From assembly GCA_028691595.1 (NCBI GenBank), contig JAQUZA010000065.1:1-11436 (forward strand): a DNA stretch of 11,436 bases, in the 5' to 3' direction. The stretch's first letter is position 1. Every line of letters begins with the position of its first letter. The notes beneath the pieces are model-generated. The model had not been told where the DNA came from. It did no database searches and was given only the letters and a program-made list of their open reading frames with translations. A program made the position numbers and the translations under genes. Positions 1 to 6,752 of this stretch are shown piece after piece. The DNA comes from Candidatus Rifleibacteriota bacterium. Its GTDB lineage: Bacteria; Muiribacteriota; Ozemobacteria; Ozemobacterales; Ozemobacteraceae.

Positions 1-719
1 TCATCTGGGTGTTTGGCTTGCAACATTTTCCACATGGCTTCGACATAACGCGGTGCGTAGCCAAAATCTCTCTTAATGTCTAAATTTCCTACCGTTAAAA
101 CGGTTTGAAGACCCTTTTTAATCTTAATTGCCTCTGTGATTATTTTTTTAACGAAGAAGTTTTCGCTGCGCAAATATGACTCGTGGTTAAACAAAATTCC
201 GTTGCATGCAAAAATTTGGTACGCCGAACGGTATGTCTGGCACATTGAATGAGCTGCAGCTTTAGAAACGGCGTATGGAGACAACGGGTTCATTGGCGTT
301 TCTAGGGTTATTGGAAGATTTGCTACCTTTCCAAACATTTCGCTGCTCGAGGCTTGGTAGTATTTTACAGGGATTCCTGTAAGCCTAATACCCTCAAGCA
401 AATGATTAACCGACATAGTATTAAAAAAAAATGTTCCAATCGGTTGTTTAAAGGATAAGCTGACAGAACTTTGAGCCGCCAAATTATAAATTTCCTGTGG
501 TTTGAACTTTTTAATTGCATCGATAACATTCGACAAGTCTAGTAGATCAATTTTTTCAAAAATGAGTTTATTTTTTAAGCCTAAATATGTGAAAGGATCT
601 TCGTTGAAGTTTCTGTAGCTTCTTAAAGAACCAATGACTTCATAATTCCTTTCTAGAAGAAATTTTGCAAGATAAGGACCGTCCTGACCCGTAATGCCAG
701 TAATTATCGCTGTTTTCAT
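1..719 (-). CDS. gmd: GDP-mannose 4,6-dehydratase-like protein, partial (3' end beyond the window)
   Basis: This is an extended short-chain dehydrogenase of the NAD(P)-dependent sugar-nucleotide type. Family members convert GDP-mannose to GDP-4-keto-6-deoxymannose in the cytoplasm, the precursor of GDP-fucose, GDP-rhamnose and similar sugars. The 239 visible codons begin at ATG 719-717. The N-terminal motif TGITGQDG (residues 7-14) is the Rossmann dinucleotide loop typical of GMD. YNLAAQS follows at 78-84 and YQASSSE at 121-127, where S125 takes the place of the usual catalytic Thr. The Y149/K153 pair lies in SPYAVSK. NGILFNHES (173-181) and GNLDIKRDFG (211-220) are strong GMD signatures. The segment after the second strand (SLRSYRNFN, 31-39) differs from the usual Arg/Ser-rich cofactor loop, so the exact substrate is less certain than the family. 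The start overlaps the stop of the upstream glycosyltransferase in ATGA, indicating translational coupling. About 80-110 residues should lie beyond the left edge. Confidence 0.9.
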   Translation of the reverse strand, partial: MKTAIITGITGQDGPYLAKFLLERNYEVIGSLRSYRNFNEDPFTYLGLKNKLIFEKIDLLDLSNVIDAIKKFKPQEIYNLAAQSSVSLSFKQPIGTFFFNTMSVNHLLEGIRLTGIPVKYYQASSSEMFGKVANLPITLETPMNPLSPYAVSKAAAHSMCQTYRSAYQIFACNGILFNHESYLRSENFFVKKIITEAIKIKKGLQTVLTVGNLDIKRDFGYAPRYVEAMWKMLQAKHPD

Positions 720-1813
720 AGTAAGCTAGAGTATACTTCGTAAGTTTTTTGAGCCGTGTCTGCCCATGAAAAATTCGAAAGGCGCTTGCGGCCTTTTTGA
801 ACCAAATCTTCTTTGTTTTTTAAATTTAGGACTTCCTTGATTGCAAATAAAATCGATTGAGGATCGTTTGGGTCAAAATAGAACGCACCGTCTGCAGCAA
901 TTTCTGGCAGAGAGCTCGTATTGCTGCAAGCAACAGGACAGCCTGCTGCGAAAGCCTCTAGTATTGGAATTCCAAAGCCTTCGTAAAGAGATGGGAAGAC
1001 AAAAAGCTTTGCATTTGCGTATAACTTCCCGAGAAGTGTATCATCCACCTCATATTGAAAGACACTATTTAAAATATTTCTTTCTCTACAGGCGGCCACT
1101 TCGTTTTCGGAAAAACTTCCCCCGCCAGCACAAACCAGAGATAGTGTTGGATCGCCTGATAACAAAGGTGCTATTGCCTCAATAAGGCGATCAAAGTTTT
1201 TATAACCGTCTCTCCTTCCTACGAACAATATATAATTCTGGGCAGGTATATTTTCTGGTTTACTTTTTTTGAAATCTTGAGAAACAGAATTTCCAAGATA
1301 AACGACCTTTATTTTTTGAGGTTGAATACTTAGATGTTCAATTAAGTCTCTTTTAGTTGATTCAGAAATGGCTACAATTGCATTGGCCTGCTTCGCAAGA
1401 ACTTCTTTGTTAAGGGCAACTTCCGGTTCTTTCTCGTTCTGCTCACTGAACCTCTCGTGTATCAGGTCATAGACTGTTAATAAAAATGGTTTTTTCCCAA
1501 TATGCCTCAAAAAATAATTATCATAGTAGGTCGGATGAAATATATCAAAATTTCCTTCACGAAGTTTCATAACAGAATAAACCTTGTTGATAAAGGCCTG
1601 CAATTTAGTTTTTCCGCGAAAGACTTGGTTTGGGAAGAACGACCTTATTGCAAAATTGGAGGACTGAATGTAATGGTTGTTGGAAAATAATGCTGAAAGC
1701 GTGCAATTCGCAAGTTCTTTCTCTTGAAGGTTGCGGATGAGCTCAAAAAAATACCTTGATATGCCCCCAAATTTTTGAAACGTAAAAATTTGATGATCAA
1801 AGAGAATTTTCAA
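716..1813 (-). CDS. GT4-family glycosyltransferase
   Basis: This 365-residue protein is a retaining, GT-B fold glycosyltransferase of family GT4, which transfers a sugar from a nucleotide donor to a growing lipid-linked glycan on the cytoplasmic face of the membrane. The N-terminal acceptor domain carries a glycine-rich GGISRY loop (16-21). The C-terminal donor domain starts near NYILFVGRRDGYKNFDRL (193-210), with the typical VGR and a Lys contacting the nucleotide phosphates. The EX7E motif is E278 and E286 within SLYEGFGIPILEA. PEIAADGA (303-310) is also typical. The start is TTG (1813-1811); its stop-overlapping context TTGA and a strong GGGGAGG ribosome binding site 7 bases upstream (1821-1827) support it. 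It is coupled to the flippase upstream and the gmd-like gene downstream by 4-base overlaps. Donor and acceptor cannot be told from sequence; mannose or a GDP-mannose-derived sugar is a guess from the adjacent gmd. Confidence 0.9.
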   Translation of the reverse strand: MKILFDHQIFTFQKFGGISRYFFELIRNLQEKELANCTLSALFSNNHYIQSSNFAIRSFFPNQVFRGKTKLQAFINKVYSVMKLREGNFDIFHPTYYDNYFLRHIGKKPFLLTVYDLIHERFSEQNEKEPEVALNKEVLAKQANAIVAISESTKRDLIEHLSIQPQKIKVVYLGNSVSQDFKKSKPENIPAQNYILFVGRRDGYKNFDRLIEAIAPLLSGDPTLSLVCAGGGSFSENEVAACRERNILNSVFQYEVDDTLLGKLYANAKLFVFPSLYEGFGIPILEAFAAGCPVACSNTSSLPEIAADGAFYFDPNDPQSILFAIKEVLNLKNKEDLVQKGRKRLSNFSWADTAQKTYEVYSSLL

Positions 1814-3162
1814 TTCCTTTCCTCCCCTTGTTGCAAACGTTTAGACTCATTTTTAAGACCATTTAGTTTAGATCGAATAAAAAAAAGAGTGAAAAGATTA
1901 AACACGCATGATGCTATTACCGACCCCCAAATTGGTCCGCTTAATCCAATCTTTTTAACCAAAAATATAGAGAGGGCTAAATTCAAACTTGCGCTCGCAA
2001 GGCTGGTGAAAATTTGGAATTTTAGCTCATTTAAACCATTTAGTAACACTGTCATGTTCCCTCCCAGCGCAGTCAAAAGATTGAAAATAAATAACCCGAG
2101 AACGAGCATCCTTTCGGGTCTGACCTTGTTTGAAGTCCAAATTCCAATAGACCAGTCAGAAAAAAAATACATTATGATTCCACACGTAAAAGAAATTTTA
2201 AGTGAAATACTGAGCGATTTCCAAAATGTCTTAATAATCCAGTCTTTGTCTCTCTTCGCCAAAGCATCTGAGTAAGCTGGCCAAAGGCCTGTTAAGAAAA
2301 ATGACAAAAAAATGGGTAAAAAGCTGAAGTATTTTAAAGTAACGCTGTATTCTGTAACATGAACAGGTGAGAGGTAGTGGAAAATCAGTAGCTGGTCAAT
2401 TTGATAGGCTAAAAGAGCTGCGAGTTGAAGGATAAAAAAGCCGGTTCCTCTTTTCAATAGCGAGTTTATCGAAACGTCTGCTGGATTCGAAGGAAGCAAG
2501 CTCTTTGGTTGTTTTCGTTTTAACAGAAAAAGCAAATTAAGTAAATTTGCTAACACAGAACCGGCCATAGATGCTGCTATTAGACCTGCTAACGGGAGAT
2601 TCATTGAGACGGCCTTCATTAAAAAGCCGAGATTTAATAACTGCCCAAATGCATTAAAGAATGAACTTATATGACCTTCTTGAAACCCGAGCCGTATTTG
2701 TTGTGACAAAGATAAAGGAAGGTTGATGCACGAAAAGAAAAAGAATATTAGTAAACAAATTTCTAGTTCGCTATTTTGAACTAATTCCCCAGAATTAAAA
2801 ATTTTGGAAATGTTTAGAAATTTTATAACAAAATAGATTGCTAAAAACATTACAGACGAGAAAAGGAGAAAAAAACTTACTACCTTTTTTATACACTGAT
2901 AAAGCTCATCGTTGCTGTGTGTGACGCGTTTTTCGGCAATGAATCCGATTAAAGCGCTTCCTATCCCTAACTCAGACAGTTGCATAAACCCAATAATTGA
3001 AAAAATAGCCATCCAAAGGCCATAAAGCCCGCTTCCAAGGTAGTTTAAGGTTAGTGGAACGCTGTAGATTTGAACTGAAAAGGTCACTATTTTGGCAAAA
3101 AGAGCTGCCTTGGCCGTCCTTTTCACAGCCATAACTCTTTTATCTAAAGTCGAAGACAACAA
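1810..3162 (-). CDS. Polysaccharide flippase, Wzx-like (MOP superfamily)
   Basis: This 450-residue, very hydrophobic protein fits the polysaccharide-unit translocases that flip undecaprenyl-diphosphate-linked oligosaccharides from the cytoplasmic to the periplasmic face of the inner membrane. The family usually has about 12 membrane helices. Clear segments lie near residues 20-42, 46-66, 90-115, 130-150, 185-215, 238-260, 280-302, 315-335, 355-375 and 385-430. The N-terminal pattern (basic residues, then a helix ending in NYLGSGLYGLW) is typical of the family. The start is TTG at 3162-3160, with AAGGA six bases upstream; an in-frame ATG at 3132-3130 would give a protein ten residues shorter. 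The stop overlaps the next gene's start in TTGA. Its presence points to a Wzx/Wzy-type pathway, although no Wzy polymerase is in the window. No gene symbol is assigned because these flippases are too diverse. Confidence 0.87.
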   Translation of the reverse strand: MLSSTLDKRVMAVKRTAKAALFAKIVTFSVQIYSVPLTLNYLGSGLYGLWMAIFSIIGFMQLSELGIGSALIGFIAEKRVTHSNDELYQCIKKVVSFFLLFSSVMFLAIYFVIKFLNISKIFNSGELVQNSELEICLLIFFFFSCINLPLSLSQQIRLGFQEGHISSFFNAFGQLLNLGFLMKAVSMNLPLAGLIAASMAGSVLANLLNLLFLLKRKQPKSLLPSNPADVSINSLLKRGTGFFILQLAALLAYQIDQLLIFHYLSPVHVTEYSVTLKYFSFLPIFLSFFLTGLWPAYSDALAKRDKDWIIKTFWKSLSISLKISFTCGIIMYFFSDWSIGIWTSNKVRPERMLVLGLFIFNLLTALGGNMTVLLNGLNELKFQIFTSLASASLNLALSIFLVKKIGLSGPIWGSVIASCVFNLFTLFFIRSKLNGLKNESKRLQQGEERN

Positions 3163-3196
3163 AGTGAATCCTTAATTAATACCAGTATTTTGGACG

Positions 3197-3217
3197 AAGA
3201 ATCGACCTAAGAATCGA
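3197..3217. repeat. Short tandem duplication at the 3' end of a methyltransferase gene
   Basis: The 9-mer AAGAATCGA occurs twice with a 12-base period (3197-3205 and 3209-3217). The second copy codes for the last residues of the methyltransferase, and its stop codon is formed at the junction (3207-3209). The first copy lies in the 44-base gap before the flippase. It looks like a slippage duplication with no evident function. Confidence 0.5.
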
Positions 3218-3998
3218 GAGTTTTGTTTTTCTTTAATAAAAGAAAATCATCCCAGGTTAAGCCTTTAATGCACCGTTGGAAAAGTTTTGAAAGACCGATC
3301 ATTAAAATTTTCGAAATACCCAGTCTTGTTTGTGAAAATCTATTTGCCGGTGCAAAAACATGAAAATTACCGATTTTTAGATACTGTCTTTCGAAACGCT
3401 CTGCCAAAATCTTCAAGGATTTTGAGGTGTAAAAAGAAACGTGCTGGCCAGTTTCAAAACTGTAATACCACCAGTCTCTTGGGGGCGGAGAGGGAATTAA
3501 TTCCGTTGAAAAAATAATGACATTTGATTGAGAGATGATGTTTTCTATTTCACTAACAGGCTCGTCAAAATGCTCGATACATTCGAACAAGGTTACGGCA
3601 TCAACTTTTTCTTTTAATTCATCAGCAGAAAACCCTCGTGCAAAAATATTTTTTGCGTATTTATCGGCCCAAAAAAAGTTGCACCCTAAGTCACGCATTA
3701 GTCTTGCTAGTATGCCGGTTCCGCCGCCATAATCAACAAACTTGTGGTCAGGAGGGAAATTTAGCGATAAGAAAATCTTTAATTGCAGACTGGTAAGAAT
3801 ATTTCGTTTCAAATGACCAGTGTCAAGCATGTGAATGGGCTCTCTGTAAGCCTCGCTAAGCCAAAATGGGGTTTCGGTTCGAACCATTCCACAACTTTGA
3901 CAGCAAAAATATTGAATATCCAGTTTGTTCATTATTTTTGCCTTAAAGGACGGCAGACAAGAATTTTCACAAATTTTGCATTTAACGATATCGTTCAC
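3207..3998 (-). CDS. SAM-dependent methyltransferase with N-terminal cysteine cluster
   Basis: This 263-residue class I methyltransferase has a Rossmann SAM-binding core. Motif I is FVDYGGGTG (87-95) and the post-motif strand is DAVTLFECIEHFDEP (133-147), in the style of the Methyltransf_23 group. The N-terminus carries C7/C10/C14 and C32/C33/C36, spaced like a zinc ribbon. Similar cysteine clusters are known in some sugar C-methyltransferases and other polysaccharide-locus methyltransferases. The start is GTG at 3998-3996 with AGGA about eight bases upstream; the first residues run directly into the CxxC, which fits. It lies between a second methyltransferase gene (50-base gap upstream) and the flippase (44-base gap downstream). 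It probably methylates a sugar nucleotide or a glycan residue, but the substrate and whether it acts on O, C or N cannot be seen. The C-terminal basic stretch has no recognisable domain. Confidence 0.82.
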   Translation of the reverse strand: MNDIVKCKICENSCLPSFKAKIMNKLDIQYFCCQSCGMVRTETPFWLSEAYREPIHMLDTGHLKRNILTSLQLKIFLSLNFPPDHKFVDYGGGTGILARLMRDLGCNFFWADKYAKNIFARGFSADELKEKVDAVTLFECIEHFDEPVSEIENIISQSNVIIFSTELIPSPPPRDWWYYSFETGQHVSFYTSKSLKILAERFERQYLKIGNFHVFAPANRFSQTRLGISKILMIGLSKLFQRCIKGLTWDDFLLLKKNKTLDS

Positions 3999-4041
3999 TA
4001 ATTCGTCCTAACTTATGCTTTTTGGCGACATGAAGGTGTCT

Positions 4042-4069
4042 AAAAAATTCACTTCCTTATGCTAGGAAG
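4042..4069 (-). terminator. Weak hairpin followed by a T-run (possible attenuator)
   Basis: Read on the minus strand, CTTCCT and AGGAAG (4069-4064 and 4057-4052) form a perfect 6-bp stem with a 6-base loop, followed after four bases by TTTTTT (4047-4042). It overlaps the stop codon of the upstream methyltransferase and lies in the 50-base gap before the next gene. The stem is short and only half GC, so at most it would give partial termination inside the operon. Confidence 0.3.
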
Positions 4070-4642
4070 GTTTCTAAAGATGTGACTTGGTGCGCTTTCT
4101 GGCTTTTGAAGGAACAGCAGAAATTGCACGTCACCCATTTTAAATTCGTTATAGCAAACGTATTCTGGAAATAAGTCTAGTACTTCTTGAACTGTAAAAT
4201 CATGTAGGTGGAAGGGATTAAAGTGTGTGGATTTTTTATCTGGAAAAGAAATTATTACTTGTTTAGCATTTGCCTTTTTTGCACAATTAGGCAGAAAACG
4301 GGGTTCCAAAAAATGTTCGATTGCCTCAAGGCAAACCAGCGTGTCGGCAGAACAGAAAAAGTCCTCTATATCTTCGCATACAAATTCGATTTTTTCATGA
4401 GAAAATTCTTTTTTTGCCCAGAGAATGGAGCTCTCGTCTTTATCAACCCCTACTATACTTGTGATTTCAGGATTTGCTGCGAGAAGATATGTTCCGTAGC
4501 CAACTCCGCATGGAAAATCAAGGGTTTTCCCGAAACAGTAGCGACGAATAGCCGAATACCGTCTTAAGTGCTCGTGCAACCTTATTTCGTTTTCAATTCG
4601 AATAAAATCGGACCTGGTTAAATTGATTCTTTCGATTGCCAT
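4049..4642 (-). CDS. Class I SAM-dependent methyltransferase
   Basis: This is a compact 197-residue methyltransferase. SAM motif I is LDFPCGVGYGT (41-51), the acidic residue closing strand 2 is in VGVDKD (64-69), and motif IV-like VCLEAIEH is at 103-110, a pattern shared with Methyltransf_11/UbiE-like enzymes. The C-terminal half contains FPDKKSTHFNPFHLHDFT, seen in methyltransferases of polysaccharide and glycan-modification loci. The start is ATG 4642-4640, one base after the stop of the upstream glycosyltransferase, with AGGA six bases upstream. The frame is open a further 135 bases upstream, but that would overlap the glycosyltransferase and lacks family support. Its likely role is methylation of a glycan residue or sugar intermediate; the substrate is unknown. 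Confidence 0.83.
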   Translation of the reverse strand: MAIERINLTRSDFIRIENEIRLHEHLRRYSAIRRYCFGKTLDFPCGVGYGTYLLAANPEITSIVGVDKDESSILWAKKEFSHEKIEFVCEDIEDFFCSADTLVCLEAIEHFLEPRFLPNCAKKANAKQVIISFPDKKSTHFNPFHLHDFTVQEVLDLFPEYVCYNEFKMGDVQFLLFLQKPESAPSHIFRNLPSIRK

Positions 4643-4643
4643 A

Positions 4644-5702
4644 CTAAATCCTTTTCTCAAACTCAAAAATAAATTTCTCTTGGATTTTTTTCCAACTATA
4701 TGTGGAGTGCAATAAGCCTTGACAAATTTTTGCGGAGTTCTGTAAGGCGGGGTCAGGCAAAAATTGCAACTCTTCAATTACTTTTAGATTATGTTCAATA
4801 TCCTTTACTTTTAAGGTTCTGATTTGTTCGTGGATATAGCCTGATTCATTCGTGCATACAACCGGAAATCCCCAACTCATTGCCTCTAAAACAGTCGTTG
4901 CTTGTGCATCGGCTTCACTGCAGTTTATGAAAAAATCATACTTATCTGCTACCATTTTTTTGATTAAGTTCGGGGTCAAATCGCCCGGCGGACAAATCAC
5001 TTCCCAGCCTGGAACTTGGCCCGGAAAAATACACCCGCCATGTAAAAACTTGCTTTTAGTCGCAAGTTCTTCGAGCATGGCTATACCCTTTTCGTCCCCG
5101 CATCTGGAGGGGCGCCCGACATAAAAAAAGCGCCTTTGGCCTGGCGGATTAAACTGAGTTTTTATAATTGGATAGTCGCTAGGATCGATGCCCATATTGA
5201 GTTGAACAAGTTTTTTGTCTGATCCCGCAAGAGGGTGCGGTGTATCCGAATTGAACCAGTGGTCACCGGATAACGCAAAAAAAGCATCTGCGGCAGGCAT
5301 GTATTTTTCTATGAATCCAACTTGCGTAATAGATTTGTTGTAGGGTGATAATATGAACTTGTGGGAAAATAAAGCATTGGCAAAATTTTTGTTCATAACA
5401 CTGCCTTCGTCAGGCATAAGGTGCCCTAACAAAATGTCCCCTTTTTGGGGCTTGATGTCAATTTTTTCAGTTAGGTGGTAAAGAGAAACTCTATAGCCGT
5501 TTTTTTGGAGAATTTCACTTATTGCCTTGGTTATCGAAATAGGTGCTTTTAGGGGTTTTGGCCAACGAAAAAAACGTGGATTTCTAAGAAAAATTCGGTT
5601 GAAGAGACGCATTCCCACCAGATTAACAAAATTCCATGAATATCTGTCAAAGGGAGTAACGTAGACAATGTGGATGCAATTTTCTGATTTGTCAAATCCC
5701 AA
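4644..5702 (-). CDS. GT4-like glycosyltransferase
   Basis: This 352-residue protein looks like a GT-B fold glycosyltransferase distantly related to GT4. The donor half has RRFFYVGRPSRCGDEKG (190-206) and ends in FFINCSEADAQATTVLEAMSWGFPVVC (257-283, in pieces). E273 matches the second Glu of the EX7E motif, while the first position is D265. An N-terminal strand HIVYVTPFDRYSWN (11-24) suits the acceptor domain. The start is TTG 5702-5700, chosen because GGAGGTGA, nearly the full anti-Shine-Dalgarno complement, lies six bases upstream. The next gene starts one base after its stop. The 115-base gap upstream holds a possible promoter and a repeated leader element, so this gene may be transcribed independently of the broken methyltransferase upstream. 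The sugar transferred is unknown. Confidence 0.82.
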   Translation of the reverse strand: MGFDKSENCIHIVYVTPFDRYSWNFVNLVGMRLFNRIFLRNPRFFRWPKPLKAPISITKAISEILQKNGYRVSLYHLTEKIDIKPQKGDILLGHLMPDEGSVMNKNFANALFSHKFILSPYNKSITQVGFIEKYMPAADAFFALSGDHWFNSDTPHPLAGSDKKLVQLNMGIDPSDYPIIKTQFNPPGQRRFFYVGRPSRCGDEKGIAMLEELATKSKFLHGGCIFPGQVPGWEVICPPGDLTPNLIKKMVADKYDFFINCSEADAQATTVLEAMSWGFPVVCTNESGYIHEQIRTLKVKDIEHNLKVIEELQFLPDPALQNSAKICQGLLHSTYSWKKIQEKFIFEFEKRI

Positions 5703-5708
5703 ACCCGC

Positions 5709-5716
5709 TCACCTCC
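5709..5716 (-). promoter_or_regulatory. Strong ribosome binding site deciding a TTG start
   Basis: GGAGGTGA on the minus strand lies six bases before TTG 5702-5700. It is the best Shine-Dalgarno match in the window and fixes the start of the glycosyltransferase at a non-ATG codon. Confidence 0.75.
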
Positions 5717-5743
5717 ACCTTCTGCAGAGTCGGCTTTTACAAT

Positions 5744-5784
5744 CACCTTGAAGTATATAGCATGCAAATTTATTTAAATTCAGG
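5744..5784 (-). repeat. Leader element, copy B (direct repeat downstream of the broken methyltransferase)
   Basis: Three blocks shared with copy A at 6606-6654 occur in the same order and orientation: TAAATTCAGG (5775-5784), AGCATGCAAA (5759-5768) and CACCTTGA (5744-5751, one internal mismatch to CACCTTTG). The first two are 10/10 matches. The spacer between them is 6 bases here and 20 in copy A. The element ends about 40 bases before the glycosyltransferase start, and copy A ends just before the methyltransferase start. Confidence 0.6.
5754..5762 (-). promoter_or_regulatory. Possible extended -10 promoter element
   Basis: Read on the minus strand, TGC precedes TATATA, forming an extended -10 (TGnTATAAT-like). 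It is placed to give a leader of about 45 bases containing the strong ribosome binding site. The -35 region 17 bases upstream is poor (TGAATT). The call rests on the -10 alone and on the unusually long gap for this block. Confidence 0.35.
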
Positions 5785-5817
5785 GACATAATATTCCCAA
5801 AATAGACCTCAGAAAAT

Positions 5818-6596
5818 TTAGAGTTTTTGAAAGTGAATTACTGGATCTCTGAGGCAAGTCGAAACATCGCTGTCGATAATTTGATAGCCAGCTTCTGACG
5901 GCATCTCGCAGGTTCGTTCGATTCCTGCATTATACCATCTGCCTGGTCGAGGAATGTTGTCCTCATCCTTCAGAAATGCTGTGCGTCGACTAAATTTGCT
6001 CAACAATGAAAAGATAAGCCTGATCGGAAGGTATTTTAGAGACTTTGGTAATAACGCGTTGAATACATTTAGTTGGGAAAAATTTGACATTGCAGAGTTG
6101 TATTTTTCGTAGTCCGCTACTATCCAGAAACAATTAGAGTTCGATTTTAGTTTTGGATATAAATTTTTGGCATATTCTTTTATTCCTTCAAAGGAAACAT
6201 GACAAAGGCACCCATATGAAAACATAAAGTCGAAATGATCATTTGGAAGCATTCCGCAAAGAAAGTCTTCGACCTGAAAATATTTGACGTTTTGTTGCTC
6301 GCCAATATACTCCCTGAACCCATTATGGCCTTCTGGCAGTGCATCTAATCGCATATTTCTTTAGCGGAAAGCATGGTCTTCGTCCATCCCCTCCGCCCTG
6401 GCCCGATCTCAAGAGCAACGGTATCAGCATTGATATAAGGCTTAATGCATCTCAGGTATGTAGCGTAAAGTGTATTAACGAAGCCCAGCTGTCCGTAGCC
6501 AGAGACTCCCATCGGATCAAGTGGGTCCCCTTCGAAATAACCACCTTTCCACAAACCATTAAAGGAATGAAGTTCATCTTTTAAGTCGATTTTCAT
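5818..6596 (-). pseudogene. SAM-dependent methyltransferase, frameshifted
   Basis: Two adjoining open frames together form one class I methyltransferase of about 259 residues. The first part runs from ATG 6596-6594 (AAAGGTG about nine bases upstream) and carries SAM motif I, LEIGPGRRGW (62-71), then TKTMLSAKEICD before an early TAG at 6347-6345. The rest continues in the -1 frame from about 6354: LDALPEGHNGF supplies the acidic strand-2 residue expected just after motif I, then FDFMFSYGCLCHVSFEGI and WIVADYEKYN follow. One missing base near 6350 restores a single frame; for example GATTAG for GCATTAG would give the expected ALDAL. No slippery heptamer is present at the junction. The gene is bracketed by direct copies of a leader element. 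It may be a true pseudogene or a sequencing error; the second half alone lacks the SAM-binding loop. A TTG at 6623 is a less likely start. Confidence 0.8.
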
Positions 6597-6605
6597 TTCT
6601 GTTGA

Positions 6606-6654
6606 CACCTTTGCAGCATGCAAAACATTTGTTTGAATGAAAAATAAATTCAGG
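6606..6654 (-). repeat. Leader element, copy A (direct repeat upstream of the broken methyltransferase)
   Basis: Blocks TAAATTCAGG (6645-6654), AGCATGCAAA (6615-6624) and CACCTTTG (6606-6613) match copy B at 5744-5784 in order and orientation. The third block contains the methyltransferase ribosome binding site. The offset between copies is about 860-870 bp, the length of one gene cassette. Confidence 0.6.
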
Positions 6655-6659
6655 AAAAT

Positions 6660-6689
6660 TTGAACGTTCAGCCCAAATCACTTTATAAT
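6660..6689 (+). promoter_or_regulatory. Sigma-70-like promoter of the plus-strand block
   Basis: TTGAAC (6660-6665, 4 of 6 to TTGACA) and a perfect TATAAT (6684-6689) are separated by 18 bases. This predicts transcription starting near 6696 and a leader of about 57 bases before ATG 6753. The -35 overlaps a 10-base perfect palindrome, TGAACGTTCA (6661-6670), which could be a protein-binding site. The divergent gap 6597-6752 holds no convincing promoter for the minus block. Confidence 0.55.
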
Positions 6690-6752
6690 GCTACCATTAG
6701 GCTTGCTGGTTTTCAACCGCAAATTAAGATCTCAACAAAAGCTGGCCCAAGT

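Noticed and set aside
4643..4777. Upstream extension of the methyltransferase at 4049-4642
   Set aside because: It would overlap the preceding glycosyltransferase by over 130 bases; ATG 4642 has a good ribosome binding site one base after the stop.
5549..5767. Open frame of 72 codons overlapping the GT4-like gene start, beginning MHAIYFKVIV
   Set aside because: It lies mostly inside the glycosyltransferase in another frame, has no family signature, and its start falls in the repeated leader element. A frameshifted extension of the glycosyltransferase is unlikely given the strong GGAGGTGA before TTG 5702.
5783..5798. GGGA ... TCCC inverted repeat after the broken methyltransferase
   Set aside because: Only a 4-bp stem with an 8-base loop and no following T-run; too weak for a terminator.
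6345..6356. Programmed -1 frameshift in the methyltransferase
   Set aside because: No X-XXY-YYZ slippery heptamer in the 13-base window where the shift must occur; a simple base loss is more likely.
6602..6607. Perfect TTGACA as a -35 element on the plus strand
   Set aside because: No acceptable -10 at 16-18 bases (best AACATT); it lies between the ribosome binding site and start of the minus-strand methyltransferase.
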